Below are positions 1 through 15,009 of a DNA stretch of 64,000 nt, in pieces. The position numbers were made by a program, and so were the translations under genes. The DNA is from Mycteria americana (lineage: Eukaryota > Chordata > Aves > Ciconiiformes > Ciconiidae), in assembly GCF_035582795.1 (NCBI RefSeq), contig NC_134371.1, positions 47,471,001 through 47,535,000 on the forward strand, in the 5' to 3' direction. Positions within the stretch are counted from its first letter, which is position 1. Every line of letters begins with the position of its first letter. The notes under the pieces are model-generated. The model saw only the letters and a program-made list of their open reading frames with translations, was not told the DNA's origin and did not search any database.

Positions 1-3000
1 ATGACAGTCAGGAGGTCAGACTCAGTTATCCCCACGTAACCCCACTGAACTTGCTCAATGGGGTCGCAGTGCTGCAAGCCAGAGCAGAGCTTAGCCCAAT
101 GTGTAAATTTCAGGGAGAACAAACCTTCGTTACAGAGCTCAAAAGAATCCTTGTGCTCTCTGACGGAAAGGTATAAAGGGGTGCTTGTTAATACTAGTCA
201 ACACGGTCTGCTTTCTGGAAAAAGAGGGGGGATCTTGGTAAGAAGCTGTGGCTCTTATACCCAGCAAGGTGAAATTTCTCCAAGAGAAAAAATAGCCAAC
301 GAGAATTTTAAAAAACACTACGTGCTCTGTACATCTTTATAATTGTATGACACGTTCCTATGGGATAGACTTTCTGCAGGAAAAATCAACAGCTCAGTAA
401 CTGACACTATCGTGTAGTGCTTTTAACACTTCATCATATTTTTCCTCTTTAATACAAAATGTATTCTTTTCAGAACTCAACAGGCAGGGTATTTTTTTAC
501 CAAACCTTATGTTTTGCTAGTATTATCCCATTATCTGTGTGAGTCCTGTTTATTCCAAATCCTAGAAATTGCTTTAAACTGTCTCCTGGTATCACTCCAG
601 AGGAAGAAAGAAGCGGCATGACTGTGTGTGAGGAAAAGAGAAAAAGACAAGAGAGATCTTTTGTATGGCTTCGAGAGAAAATCAAATTTATTTAAAGAAT
701 ATTGAAGTCATCTTACATCTGTAGGTGCCTGTAGGTCTGACATAAAACCAGGAGTGGATGGTACCCTATTTTATTTAGTATTTAGCCACCAGCACAAAGA
801 AAGTCCATGCTCTCAGCATGTCAGTCATTTGGTCTTGCTTACTGCCTGGAAAATACGCAGGTGAGATCCCTTCACAGGTTAAATAGTACAGCCGCTGGGC
901 ACCCTGTACTGACCGTACGGGATGCTGGACTATGGATAGGGATTCCAGTTTGTCGCAGCTGCTGCCCTTGCTCCCATCTGCCTGAGAGGGCTTGTTGTCA
1001 GGGAATCGGCAGTCTCGTTCCCTCCTCCTACCCGTCAGCACCGAGGTAATACGCTTCACGGTTGTGTGACACGCAGAATGTAGGTGGGTTTGTACGCCTG
1101 CATGGAGGCTCTTTTTTTTCCCCATTTTGTCCCAGTGTAGACACAGTGTGACATTTGCATTGTTTCTCGGGCTCTGCATGCCTGCAGAGGGGGCCAGAGA
1201 ATTTAGCAGTCTCTGACTACCTAATCCCAGTGAATGTCTCATTTTAGAAAACCTGTGAAGTATATAATACTTTGAACAGAGACAATGGGAAGCACAATGT
1301 AACTCAATGTTTTGATAAAGTATTGCCTTCTAAGGCAATCTGCTCATCACAGTTCTTACTTTACTAATTCGCTAGCCATTTTCAGTGCTCCTGACTTTGA
1401 AAAAACCACTAATTTTTCTTGTTATCAGTGGTTTCTATTTTTCACTTCAGCTCTTGTGGAACGTGTACCAATAAAGTCTTAATAATCTTTGTATTTTTAA
1501 AGAATTTTGTCAGAAGTTAAATGCAATATGACTTTTCCAAAACACTATGGAAAAAGAAAAGAGAAATCATGATCCATCTGTAAATTCTCCGTGTACCACA
1601 GTCATTTATTACTTCATACTGAAATTTGAAATATGAGAACAAAGCACAGGCAAAGCCAAATAAAAAAGCCACACCAGAAAGGAACATCTGCGAAATTCTA
1701 TGAAAAAATGCACAAATGTTATGAATTAAACCTTTTCTGGCTTTTCTTACAGCTGCACAACCTCACACTCAGCAAGACAGGAAGGACTATCGAAATATTT
1801 CCTATTCAATCTTAAGAAGCAGAAGCCTATACCATTTACTGGAAACATTAAATAAAAGTCTGTGTGCTGGCATAGTCAAGAAAATGTAACAGCTGATAAA
1901 GAATAAAAATGGGAATCATAAAATGCAGTATAAAGTGCAAGTAATTTCAACTTTCATCTTTAACACAGTCTTTACTATGGCTAGAGTTGATTTTGCTAAC
2001 AAGTGGTAAAGGACCAGTGGAGAAGATGGTGCATCTCACACTGAGAGGGCATACAGAAACTTCTGCAAAAAACATTTTTTATTGGAAAACACCAGCTTGT
2101 GGAAAATGAAAGTGCTCATAAGAACAGGCATGTTTCTGTGACTTTTAATTTTGGTAAAGAATCCGATGGAATTCCAAAAATAATGACATGTGTCCTTTCA
2201 AACACTTCTTTTCACATACCAAGTCATTATTTTAGAAAAAGAAAACACCAAAAAAACAACCAGGTTGAAATGGTAAAAATTCAGAAGTCATTTTCATTCA
2301 TCTGTAAACTCTTTCGGTCTGTTGGTTTGTGGACCTTTTCCAAAGTTAAAACTTGTCTTAATGTTTAGGAAAGGAAACCTCAAAAATCTGGAGAAATATC
2401 CCAGATAAACTGCTTCACAATCAGTAACTGGCTGCTTACACTGAAATATGGTCTGCACCACTGAAGTCAGTGTGAGAAGGATTGGGACTCAAAATAAGGC
2501 AAAAATTTCTAGCCACATAGCAGATGCTACAGGCAAAGCACATTTCAGGGAGATTTTTGGTGGTAAAATCCTAGATTACATACTTGCTGTTTGGTGGATT
2601 AGTGTAAGAAAATTAATACAGATATTTCTCTTATCAAGCATGTAACATTCCTCAATGCACTTTCTAATATCAGAATAATAATTAATTTATTTTGACAAAT
2701 ATTGATTTGAAATTCTTCTTGTCCAATATATTACCTACTTCTATACTGTAGGATTTTGCAGGCAGGTATTGTGTAAATGCATATGGCCACACTCTGCATG
2801 CAGAAGAAAGGAGTTTAAAAAGGAATATGATATCACTGAAATATGCTGTGAAACCTCTCTCTCTGCAGTGGAGAATGAAGAGCTGCTCATGCAAAGTCTT
2901 CTACCAAAGGACCCCTCGGACAGCACAGCTGTCATGGCATTTCCCATGTGAAATGCCCTGTGAAACTGCACTTTGAGTTTTCCTTCATTATACGTTGCTT

Positions 3001-6000
3001 TAGGGACCCCGAAGCAAGAAAATATCTTGTTTCCAATAACTGGGTAGAAACTGGAAAGATATCTACAATCTTTCTAGGTAAATGCACAATCTCTAAGGAA
3101 AGCTATAATGGAAAATAAATGCTGATGCGAAGGAGACGTTCACCAACAGACAAAAACATTACTTTATGCTTACGTATACTCTCACTTATACTTTTGCAGG
3201 TGAAACCAGAATTTATTTATAAATAAAATACATCACTTTTCCCAAAAGCTAAAGCTATTATGAAAGATATTGGTGTTTCTAGAAGTGACACTGAAATGAC
3301 AAGCAACAGGAAGAAAAAGTCCCAACCATCAGATAAACTTTATACAAGGCGAACATTATGTGTTTGTGTTAAACATTTTATACCTTTACCATTGCTATTA
3401 AATATAGTGAATGATGTATTTGTATATAGGTTTATGCTTTTGACAAAAATAGATTTGTTTGTAAGCCAAAGGCTGGATATTACATCTACAAAGACTATGC
3501 TGTTACCAACACTGGAAGCACATGTCAGTGTCAGAGAGTAAGAATCTTTCTTGAAAAATGAAGCTGATGAAAGATTCATAAAAGCACGCATCAAGTGAAA
3601 TCAAAGATTTGCAGGATCAAAATAATTAAATACAGAGAGAGCACACCAAGTATTTTTCACAGCATATTAAAATCATGCATAGAAATGAGCTGCCTGAGAG
3701 GACACAAGCTGGGCTGTATCACTGTCCTTTTCATCACAGAAAGAGGGGAGAGAACATTCATAAGTGGTTATCAACACACTAAAAAACCCCACCCCCCTGT
3801 TTCCTACATCTGACTTACTCTTTCTTCAAATCTAAACTCACTGGGATACAGCAGCACGGTGGTCCTGTGCCAGTTGGCCCACAGGAGGAATGGAAATGCT
3901 AACTGACAATGACAGTTATATTCAAGCCTATAAAGAACCATATGTCAAAGCTGCAGATAGTAGTGACATCTTTGTCACCAGCTGTTAGTCACGTTCCAGC
4001 CTTTAAACCTTTCTCTATATAGCCAGGGTTGCAGTTTCATGATATTAAAATATTTCTAAAATCCTGGAGGAGAATTCTATATTACAAACACAAGAAAATG
4101 TGTATAGACGGCATAAATTTAAATGTTCACATTAATTTTCACAAATAGGGACTTCCCTTAGCTGGCTCAAGGGTTTATGTGATTTGTGGTCAGGGTAAAG
4201 AGAATCGCTGTCTGTATTTGCAGTTCAACTTGGCACTGAAGTAGCAAATAAACTTTGCTTGTGGCTGCTTTCCAAAGCAAACAGAACTTTTATCTCTACT
4301 TGAAACATTTATTAAAACAATGAATATCACATCTAGTATTTATAAATTCCTTCTGTCCTGCACTAAAATGAACTATACAGAAGGATAATTTGGGTAATTA
4401 GCTCAAACTGAAACCCAGGACAGAGGAAAATGTATGCATAGTGCAATGTGTTAGGGCGGAGGGGTGATCAGATCTCATGCTGCTCCTCTGTTCACCCTCT
4501 TAACTCTACAGTCTCCAGAAGAAGAAACTTGACTCAGCTACAGTTCTCCTGGGAACCCTGCTCTGGCATGGCTCCTTTTCTTCCATTCACAGTGACCCTC
4601 CTTTTAAAAGTCATAATCTGACCTGGAATCTGGTTTCGTATTTTAAGTCAGAAAAATACTAGCTCATTCTTCTATTTATTCCACAATATGCGATATACAA
4701 TTTTTCTGATGCTACCAAATATATTGAACACCCCAATAAAGGTATTGGGATCAACTTTTTGAATATTTAACTCTTATATAAAGCTTGGACTCTTCTGTAT
4801 CTAGAAAGAGCATTTACTTAAAGTTGGATCCGTGATATTTGACTCTAGTAATATGCTGTTCACTCTTTCCAGCCATTCATGGATGGGCTCCAGATATTTC
4901 CTTGACACATAAAAGAATTTTATTTGAATACTCTTATAGTGGCTGGAAGCATTTTTCAACAAAGGACCTCACTCAGGGTGATATATTTGGTGAACAGGCT
5001 TTCCAAATAATTCTTCATGAGCCTGTACTGTACTACTGTATACTGATAATGTACATGTTAGAGCTGTTGCACTCAGCACAGATGTTCCACCAACAGAAGT
5101 ACTTCAAGCTGAAAAATTGCCTGCCATTAATCATGCATTATTAGAAAAGAACCCTGCTTTATCTACCAAACCACTGAAAACCAGTTTGTATACCTACTGT
5201 TACTGTGAGAAAGTAGTGAAGCTGAAATAAATGTTACCATGCTATGAAAGAAGTAAAAAGCAAACTCCCAGTTTTGTGGACAAATGGAGGAAAGATTTTA
5301 GAGAATGCCAACTATAACTTCTCGGCTTCTGTTCCTTTAACAAAACAAAACCAGGCATTTCAAATGCAGGCAGGCATCGATTTGCTTGGGGACCTAGATT
5401 GTCTGAGCAATACTCAATTTTGTAGCACATTTGCTCCCTTTCAGATGGCAGAGGAACTGCAGCGGGTCTGTCCAGCAGGCCTGTCACACTGCAGCCATAT
5501 CAGCCCCGTCAAACCACAGTATCCAGGAAATTAGGGATGGAAAGACGCACGAGGTCTATTGGTTTGTCAGTGCAGGATATTTCCTTCATTCCTTGTCCAG
5601 GTCATTTGGAAGGACAAGAAAATTTCCAAAATCTCACATTTTTCTCCAGAACGCTCTACTATTTTAATCTGTCACTATCACTTTTCTCCTATTTGTGCAA
5701 AAATTAGTATTTTTATTCCAGCTATTGCCCACAGTAGCAGAGTCAGCACAAAGTCTTTAATGAGTACAGGACTCCAATGCTTTTATTACAAAATATCATT
5801 TTTCAGCATGGTGCATTCCTGCTTACATCTCTGCTACCATTTCTCTGTGCTGGAAGTCGTCTGAGAAGAACACTATGTTACAGAAGATGAGAGGTAGGCA
5901 GAAGCACAGCCACACTGATCTGGGCGTTGGTGGCTATGTAGTCATGGCAAAACTCAAGAACCTACATAAAAAACTAGTCAGATAACTGGATGTTAGCCTG

Positions 6001-9000
6001 AGGTGTATCTGTGCTGCCATGACAGCATAGGCAGCTCAAGACTGGCATTTATCTTTCAAACATGACCTAATTGCCATTTCTTCCGTTAGCGATAACACTG
6101 TTTTAACCAGCTCTTACATATCAAGCTGTTACTTATGTCAATAGAATAACGTCTGCTCCTTGTTCATGATGAAGTGTTTCAAGCTAGAGAAAATTTTCCT
6201 CATATAACGGTTCCTGTGGAGCATTTGCCTTAGTCTTTCTGTCCTGTGTGCTAGGAAGAAGGGCAGCTTGCAGAAGCATGTGTTTTGCCTTATCTGCAGC
6301 CTGAGCAGTTTCTCCAGGAGGAACTGAGAAGCAGAAAGGGAGCCAGGGGTTACAGCAGCACCACTCAATATCCCCAGTGCCTCTCTGTATTAACACACTT
6401 CATTTCAGACCTCTGTTCAGGACTAGATTTATAAGGATGCTCCAGCCCTTTGGGTCCCAACTAAAAATAACTAAAAGATTCAGAGAATGGGACAGAAATA
6501 ATATAGGAGTAACACAACTTCCATTAGAAAACTTTAACATAAAACAGTGTGTGAAGAGAGGGATTCTCCTTCCACTAACATAGAGAGAATTGCACCTCTT
6601 TCATCATCCTGTGATTAATGCAATCAGTAATTACCACTGAATGTCATGCATGGATATATAGAAAGAACAAAAGGCATTGGCTCAGTTCCCCTCTTTTGTG
6701 CAGAATGTACAACTTCTGTTGTCTTTTTTCCTTTTTGTTATGGTATTGCCAATCCTGAATGAAAGAGCTTATGCATATATAAAAAGATTTGGATGGAAAT
6801 ATAATACCTGCAGTTTTGTAATTTGTCATTTCTAAAAACCCAAAACACCATGCTTAGCCTTTTTAAATTGAAATCTTCAGTTATGCCCCAACCACAAAAA
6901 CATGCCTATGCTATCCTGTGGATCTCAGCAATTACAGTTTGTTTCTATGATCTTAACTGTATAAAATCTCCAAACAGTTATTTTGGACAAAACATATTTC
7001 TGTGTTGTTATTAAACCTTTTAAGATCACTTTCTATGAATTCTATTATTTCAAATAAACAGGTTGGTATTTCAGAGGGGGTTAAAAAGTAGGTAATTTAA
7101 AGAACTTGATAGTATCTGATTGGCTTTGTTTTGAAGAATGCATTAGTAGGTGACGGTCTTAAATCAATACAAGTATCTACCTAAGGTCTGGCCAGCCTGT
7201 GGCCATTTATGTCCTGCCCATATACGTATTTCCTCTCTAAGGTGCTCTAGAGGTGAACCCTCCGTGCTATTAAGTATATCAAGCTCCACTGTCTCTGGAT
7301 TCAGCTTGGATGCATTGGGGTTTGCCATGCTTTTGCTAGCTAAGATTAGAGACCTCTTTTTTCCATGGTATACATTATACTTCCTTGTCACTTACTATTA
7401 TTCCTTACACAGTGCTGAGTTCCTGGTGCAGTCTGGGTCATCAGAGGGATATTTGTTAACGTATCTGCTTATATATACACATACATTGATTTAACAAAGC
7501 AGTGGTAAAATTTTTTGCAAAATCTTCATTTAAAATTACATGTGCTTCAAATCATGGCAGGATATAGGAAATTGGAAATAAGCCTTAGGAAAGTGGTTTA
7601 ACAGGATGCTTGGGTACCTACCTAGCAGTATACATTAATGGTTTGGAAAAAAAAAATTATTTGAGAAAGAATTTAAGGAAACCAGAAAATTTTCTTTAAT
7701 TCATGCAATCATGTTTTGCTAGGTGAGGATTCCAGGTAAAAACAGAATGGAAATTAAAATTAGTATAATTCTAACTCTAGATTAGTGTGGCATGGAACCA
7801 AAGGCAGAACGTAGCAGCAATAGAGAAGATACCCAGTGTCTCTTCCAATGAAAATTACCTCTGCTAATATTTATGACATGAACTTTTCTTTCTCAGGAAA
7901 TTTGTATCTACTTACCCCATTTTTCCCTGAGGGAACCTATTGCTTTGGTGATGACAGATTTGGTTAAAGAGATTTCCCCTCAGTAAGCAAACAAAATCTG
8001 CATTCAATAGGCATAATGCAAGAAAGTGGGGAAGATTTCATTTTCTTGGTCTTGGCAATGATCTTTTTAGAGGAAAAATGCAAATATTTTTCTTTGACCA
8101 GTGTGCTTGTATTATTATTGCTTACTCAAGCAAGTGTTTGAATAAGCATGAATATCAATGAACAAAGCTAGGATAAATATCAAACTATGCTTTTTCATGC
8201 AGAGTAATATCAGTTCTTTTGTTAACCTGCTTTCTTTTTTCACAGTTTAAATGTAAGCAGCTGTCCACATTTCATCCTAATAATTTTTTAACTTGTATTA
8301 CCATAAACCAACCTTGATGCATTTATTCAGGCTAGAGTATTCCATAGTGCTTTCTTATCAAACAATCTCTTCTTCAAGCAACAGGCCTGAATTTTGCTTC
8401 AAAATTGTAAATAAATTCAGCTCAATGTTACATTTAAGCAGTATAAAATTCCATATATAAATAAAGAGCATGCAGCAACACCTGATGGACAGGATTTTGG
8501 AATAGCAATGTATTCCTTCACATACCACTTTAGTAAAGATTAATAGATTTTTTGTTTAAACGTTTTCGACATACTGCCTTCTGTTTGACATTGATTCCCA
8601 CCAAAATGAAATCAGTGTCTGCTTTGCACTTTGGTGTACAGAAGCTGATAGAGGCAGAATTCCACCTACCCCTGCAATTCCCATCCCATTAAAGACTGGC
8701 TACTCTGGCTACTACTGGAAACTCTAGTTTCCTGATAACTGGTGAAATCATTCAGATCACAGAATGTGTTCTGGGTCAATCTCTTTTCTTGGGACGAAAA
8801 GAAGCAACAGAGGTCTGTACAAGACTATGGCACCCTTTTTTGTGACTATGATTTCTAATTCCAGCTGAATTACGGATACAAGTCTAGAAACACAGTGTTC
8901 ACACGTGTAAGTGAAATAAAAGAGAAGATTTATGAAACTGGTTGAGTGATGTAGGACCATAAATGTATTTAACTTCCAGTATCAGAAAGCTCCTCAAATA

Positions 9001-10971
9001 GAGCTGCGTTCTGTTGGTATCTGATCATAAGTTTCTGAGTTGCGAGTAATTATATCTGATTTCTGGAGGCAATCATGTGTTTAAACAATATGAACTGTGC
9101 TGATAAATAATTGAAAATAATAAATTCAATGCAAATAGAAGGCAGTTGTTCAGAAATTTTGGTGGTTCTGACTCAGTTTTGGCTGAGACTTTTCTTGGCC
9201 TTGTTCTTTCAGCAACAAATTCCCGTTAAAAATCCTGGGCATTTGAAAAGTGTAAGAATGTCAGATTTGGTGGTGTTGGTCTTACATTCAGTTGTCAGCC
9301 ATGTTTGAGAGAGGGATATAAATGTAACGGTAGTCCCACAGTAGTGCAGCACAGTAATGACCTATTCAGTCAGTCAAGAGTGGTATGAGATCACTGTATG
9401 ATAAAGTAAGCCCAACAGATTAATTAGATCAGGTCCTCAAATGCATTTTGCCTTTTAAGAAATACCTCTGTCTTCCTCATTAAGCAATGCCAGGAGAAGC
9501 TATTTCAGATGGTAGTGTGGTTAACGCATACTTTCTCAGTGTAGTAGCTGTTCTGTCGTTCCTGTCATGGGGATATATGGATTTCATTTTGTCACTCTAC
9601 TCAAGACTGAGAGCAGTAGGATGTTCTACCTGTTTTCATGGAGGCAGAACAAGGTCATTATGGGAAAAAGGAGCCTTATATTTGGGCCTTTTAAAAAAAA
9701 AAATTAAAATCTAAATAAATTGCAGAATAGAAAATTTTAGATAAATTCCTCTTAGCCTTTGACACTTAGTCTACATTTCCCTCATCTTCCAAGACAGCTT
9801 TAATAAATAGTCCTCTTTGCCGTGTACTGGTAAATGTCTGCATAATTTATAAGCCACAGGCATCCAGGACAGAGTGAAGGAACAAGCAGTACCTGGTTAA
9901 GACAGAAAATAGCAAGTGTTTATGAAAGGTACGATGAAGGTTTTCATGAGGCACAGTTTATCCAACTGTGAAAATATTAGTTGGGATATTACTGAGCGGG
10001 TGCTCAGAGCTCTTTTGGCCGCTGACCAGGATAAATGGTCCAAGCAGAGGAGCTGACTGCAGATTAGTTACATATAGAGAAAACACAAAGAAACAAGAGG
10101 AACATGACTCAAGAGAGAGCAGCATGTGGGTTGAGAGATTAATCCAGCATTTCCGGAGTTATTTTTCCCTGTGCCCTGCTCCTCAGTGAACTCTACTCTT
10201 CTTCCCAACTTCTCAGCTAATTCAGCCTTGCACTGTCCTATGGGTTTACACCATCCACAGCTGCAAATGTTATCACATCCCTTTCTGCAGGATGCTCTCT
10301 GGTTTGAGAGACAGTGGTATAATTGCTAAGAAAAAAATTATCTCAACACAAGGAGGGCACAGGGTTCAACTATATCACTACATCTTTTCACTGAAAATAT
10401 TATCTTAAAATCCCATAAAAAACCTCCAAATATGGCTTTTCTCCTTCATATGACTTCTCCCTCAATCACAGTTCCAAGACTTTTTCCACACACTCTGAAT
10501 GCAATTCTCACATTTGATTCAATTGTGTGTAAGTTTGCATCTCAGACGGTCTTTTCTGCGCTCATCAGTACTTCAGACTCTCCACTGAAAGCCCCTCTGA
10601 GACCTTGTGAGTCATCCCATTGCCATTCTGCGCTGTGCTCAAAGAACAATTTGAATGAGATTTATTTCAGACAAAGTGAGAATGAGTTTGTTTAGCTATC
10701 CTGACAAGCTGGAAAGATCTCTGTGTTCTAGGATACTCCTTTGCATCTTAGCTTTCACATTGTTTGGGTCTGGCTGAACACCTTTATACAAAGCCAGTAT
10801 TTTGCCACAATCTAGTAAGCAATATTTAAAAATACAGTAAGAAAATTATATCCTAAAACCAAAAGAAAGCTGGCATATCCTGAAATCCATATGGAATTGG
10901 ATGCTCTTCTTTGCTCTTGATTTTATAAGCAAACTGCTCAGGTACGAGTCAGGATACAACAATGTGAAACA
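1..10971. other. Unique AT-rich non-coding sequence
   Basis: No recognisable gene, RNA or transposon in this stretch. Open frames are short and unrelated to any family I know. The longest is 155 codons on the minus strand (775-1242), in a patch at about 850-1200 that is slightly richer in G+C and CpG than its surroundings. A 94-codon frame (58-342, plus) and a 114-codon frame (7150-7494, plus) are similar chance-length frames with no motif, signal peptide or domain. Short homopolymers and AT runs are scattered throughout. An untranslated or non-coding RNA exon could not be seen by this kind of reading. Confidence 0.7.
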
Positions 10972-11008
10972 TTTCATTGTCATATATTCATTTTCATTGT
11001 CATATATT
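10972..11008. repeat. Two-copy 20-bp tandem repeat
   Basis: The 17-mer TTTCATTGTCATATATT occurs exactly at 10972-10988 and again at 10992-11008, a period of 20 bp. The exact match suggests a recent local slippage duplication. It lies in otherwise unique sequence. Confidence 0.9.
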
Positions 11009-14000
11009 AGAATGTTCTTTTGTTGCTCATAATTTCAGAAGAAAGCTGGAGGTCATCCATTACTGCTTCTAATCCATCCACCATCTCTAAAATATTAGGT
11101 ATAGCATCCTTAACTGCTGAAGTAATATTGCACAGAAACCACTGAAATATAAACCTACCACAAAGACAGTTGAAGTTTTGCAGCATTCAGAACATGCTCT
11201 GCTCAGCACTTTTCATATCACAGAAACATACAAGTGTAAGAAAGAGATTTTCCTTGCAGAACTCACCCTTTAGTGCAATGAAGCATTATCAGATACACAT
11301 AGAATGAGGTTTTGTCTGGCCTTATCCCCAAATGTTAAGGATTGCATAGTCTCAAAGGGTAGCCTGGTGTAGGGTTTATTTCCCGTTAAGGTATTCTTAA
11401 TAGTTTTCCTAATTGGGATTTCCTACTTAGTTTTCCTGACATGTAAGCTAAATATTCCTGTTGTAAATTAAAGAGTGGTGTTCTTATGATTTTATAGTCA
11501 AGGGACATAGAGAATCAGCTCTCTAACAAACTTTTGTACATGGGAGGGTCTCACACTGTAACATAATGTTTGACGTCCTTTTTCACAAATCTTTAATAAT
11601 TTTGACTGTGCCAACACATGATCACATTTTCAACTGTGCCAACTGCAATATGTTTTTCCTCAGCAGCTTCTAATGTTCTCCTAAGGGAAGTTTGATTTAT
11701 GGTTTTTATACACAGATAAACTCAAATTTACTATTGCTCACAGTTGCATGTACATTCATGATGCACTGGTATCTCCATCAGTAGGATATATTGTCTCCTT
11801 GCTATCCCGTCTTTTAAATATTTCTGTAAAGTAATTAGCAAAGTGTTTGACAATCTGCTCCATACACCTCCACTTACATACCTTCGTCATCACACACATT
11901 TCTATCTGTTACACTCCAGACTATGCACAACCTTCTGCTCTGTAAAATAAACCTATCCTGTTCAAATCTACCGTGTCTATTTCTTTATGTCATTTAATTC
12001 TCAAGACAATATGATTGCAAGGCACTTCGACTCTATCAAGGATTTTCTATCATTCATTCTTGCTTTATTTGAATATTATTTTAATTTGTAGAAACCTGTA
12101 AAGAACTCTGCCATTTTAACTTATTAACAGCAGCACCGACTAGTGCTGCTTAGTATGTTTTTTAATGTAGTTCTGTATTTCACAGTTCATCATGCTTACA
12201 ACACATTTTTGTAGATGGTTGCTTTGCTATATACATGCTGTGCTTCACAACCATTTTAATATGTTGTTCTTATCACAAACAAATCTGGTCTCTGCTGAGC
12301 AGTTATCACTTGTTTTTATGATCAGTTCATATTTCTTAAGTAGATGGTCTTTCAACTCTTCAATTGCAAAACACTATTCTAAGATACCCTTTAAAATTCA
12401 CATTCCTGTGTTGCAGTAATGAGGACAGAACACAAATGGAATTTTAATTCCCTGTCAGAAGGACAAGTACAAAGGAAAGGATTTCAGTAGGACTGTCACT
12501 ATTAAAATTCCACTTTAATTCCCTTATTAGCCCATCCACTAACTCTTAAAATTCAAATATTTGTTTTACTGTGCAGTTCTGTACCATCATGGTTAATGTT
12601 CTCCTCTGTGCACCATTTTTAGTAGATATGTTATACCTCTCTCACATAATTTTAGGTGGCTTTCCCAAGTGACAGAAAAATTGCAACCTCCATTCTCATT
12701 CTTTGCCAGGTTTCTGTTTAGATAGAGTACTTTGATTACTCCATTCTTTCCAAATGCTACATTTTTCATTTTCTAAAGATATTATGATAAAGATATGATT
12801 TAGTAGAAGACTGGTATGACATAATCTTTCAGCTAGCTTAATTTCATAATATGTGCCAAAGCTATACAAAGTTATAATTCCAGCCTGGATAAAGGCCATA
12901 TATCTTGACAACTACAACCAAGTTTTAGGTATAACCATGTCAAATTCCTCTTTCATAAGTGAGTCTTTTTATTTGTTTGAAGACTTGGGGTTTTCTTTTG
13001 TTTTTGTTTGTGCAAAACTGCATGTCTACTTGGTGTTATTTGGAAAGCTCATTTGAGAGGCCCACAGGACCTTGAATTCCCTCAAGCTTATTTTCTGGCA
13101 TTAAATCTCCCTTGCCGAATGCAAGCATAGAGTAGTATTTCTACTTAGTAGAGCATTTTAGGCATTAAATTATTGGTTACTAAATATTAAACTTGAAAAA
13201 GGAAGTGGTCCTTCACATTTAGCTAAGGTTAGTCGATGAAAATTGTAGATTTGAAAGGTGTAGTTCTATATTTATTCTAAGCTGAATCCACTAAACCACA
13301 AACAAATGGTTTTCTAGTCTCCTGCTCCTAGAAAATCAAACAGAAGCTTGCAATTACTTGAACTGCACATCATCTGCTACAACATATATCTGCATACCAC
13401 CTTCAGCAGGAGTCAGAGGAGCTAGAGGAATAGGTATGTCTGTGAAGTAGATTAGCATTCTTGAGGCTCAATTTATTTCAGAATAACTCTTCTTGTTAAA
13501 AATATTGTTCACAATGGTACAGTGAGGAATTGAGAAGCATTCATGATGTGCTCCTACTTGAGCTCCTACTGTCAAAAACTTTGGCATATAGCAATAACAG
13601 GGAATCTTTCCATTAATTTGTTTGATTTGGAGCAGGTCTTTCAAAAAAAAAATCACTTCTCAGTTCCCCACAGATTTTGAATTTTTATATGGCTGTAACA
13701 GTTTGTTTCTCTTTATCTGATTAAATGTCCCTGGAAAGCTATTTAAACAGGTTCATCAGTAACATAAGTCAAACCATATAAAATTTAGAACAAGCACTGG
13801 CATCTGCTAGCAGCTATTTTCTTAGCTTGGAAAGTTCAGAAAAGTAAAAGCAGCATAGGAACCAGTTCTGTGAGAGAGTATTGAACATTTAGTTGAGTAA
13901 GTCAGAGGAAGCATTCTCAATGGCACAAAAAGGCAGCAAAATATCCCATCATCCCTTGAAAAGCAGTTGTATGCTTGTTTTCTGTTGGACACTACCAAAA

Positions 14001-14841
14001 CCTTTTCTTTGTATCTACTGTATAATCAACTTCCAGTATGAAAACTGGAAAGAGAAACTTTTCTTTCTGTAAGGAATTATCACAAAAATATTTTTACCCA
14101 AAAGTAAAATGTTTCAGCACCTTTTTGCAGACCCTTTAGATAAAGTACAAGAATGTGAGTACATTGCTAGAAACACTGTAGGCCAACATATTTTTTTAAA
14201 TAAATACAAAATCCTGACATTTTCAAAGTGATTAAACACCTAATAAAGGCCTGAACTCAAAATGTACCATACTTTGGTTCTTTAGTCTTGTTGATATATT
14301 TTTCTTCTCCTTCAGTTAATTGTACTACACCTAATGGATAATTACTTCAGTCAGACATACCATTTGGGTATGTATTTATATTCAGATTTACCTAGTGAAA
14401 TCAAAATAAAAGTAAAATGTGAGAAAAACAACAGATTTGGAAGAAAAAGTAATGAAAGCTCTTTTTTCAGAATACATAACTATTAAAATTCATGGAAGGA
14501 TTTGTAGGGCGTATTTCTATCACTCAGCACATGCTTGATTTTCTTAAGGAATTGCTATGTTGAGTGCTCGAATTTATTTCCTTAAGTATTTCTTTTATTC
14601 TAATAAACTCCTTTATTGTCAATTAGTTTATAAGTGTATCCCATACAGATTCCATTGTAATGGTTGATGCAATTTGCATTTCCTTTTTAACTGCTTTTTT
14701 GAGATCTTGCATGTTAGCAACAATGTTCAAAAATTGGAGACAAAGAATCTTGATCACCTGAGAAATTCCAGCATTTCAACACCTAAATTTTATTAGACTA
14801 ATTTTTAAATTAATAAATTAATACTGCACCATTATATCTGC
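11009..14841. other. Unique AT-rich non-coding sequence
   Basis: No gene or transposon recognised. Open frames do not exceed about 75 codons. There is one weak direct repeat of ACTGTGCCAAC around 11605-11645. The rest looks like ordinary AT-rich intergenic or intronic DNA. Confidence 0.7.
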
Positions 14842-15009
14842 AGTAGTACTAGTATTTTTTTATATGTAAAAAAAAATATAGAGACACTATATACTAGTAT
14901 ATATACACTTTCATATATATACTAGTGTGTATATATATACTTTTATATATATATACTAGTATATATATATACTTTTATATATATATACACTGTATAGTAG
15001 TACTAGTAT
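14842..15009. repeat. AT-only minisatellite built on ACTAGTATATATA
   Basis: The core is almost pure A/T with repeated ACTAGT at 14893, 14921, 14955 and 15002, each followed by alternating TA and then ACTTTYATATATAT, giving irregular units of about 28-47 bp. The block is bracketed by two copies of AGTAGTACTAGTAT, at 14842-14855 and 14996-15009. ACTAGT and the TA runs are self-complementary, so the tract can form nested hairpins or a cruciform. It is probably length-polymorphic. No gene is adjacent. Confidence 0.9.
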
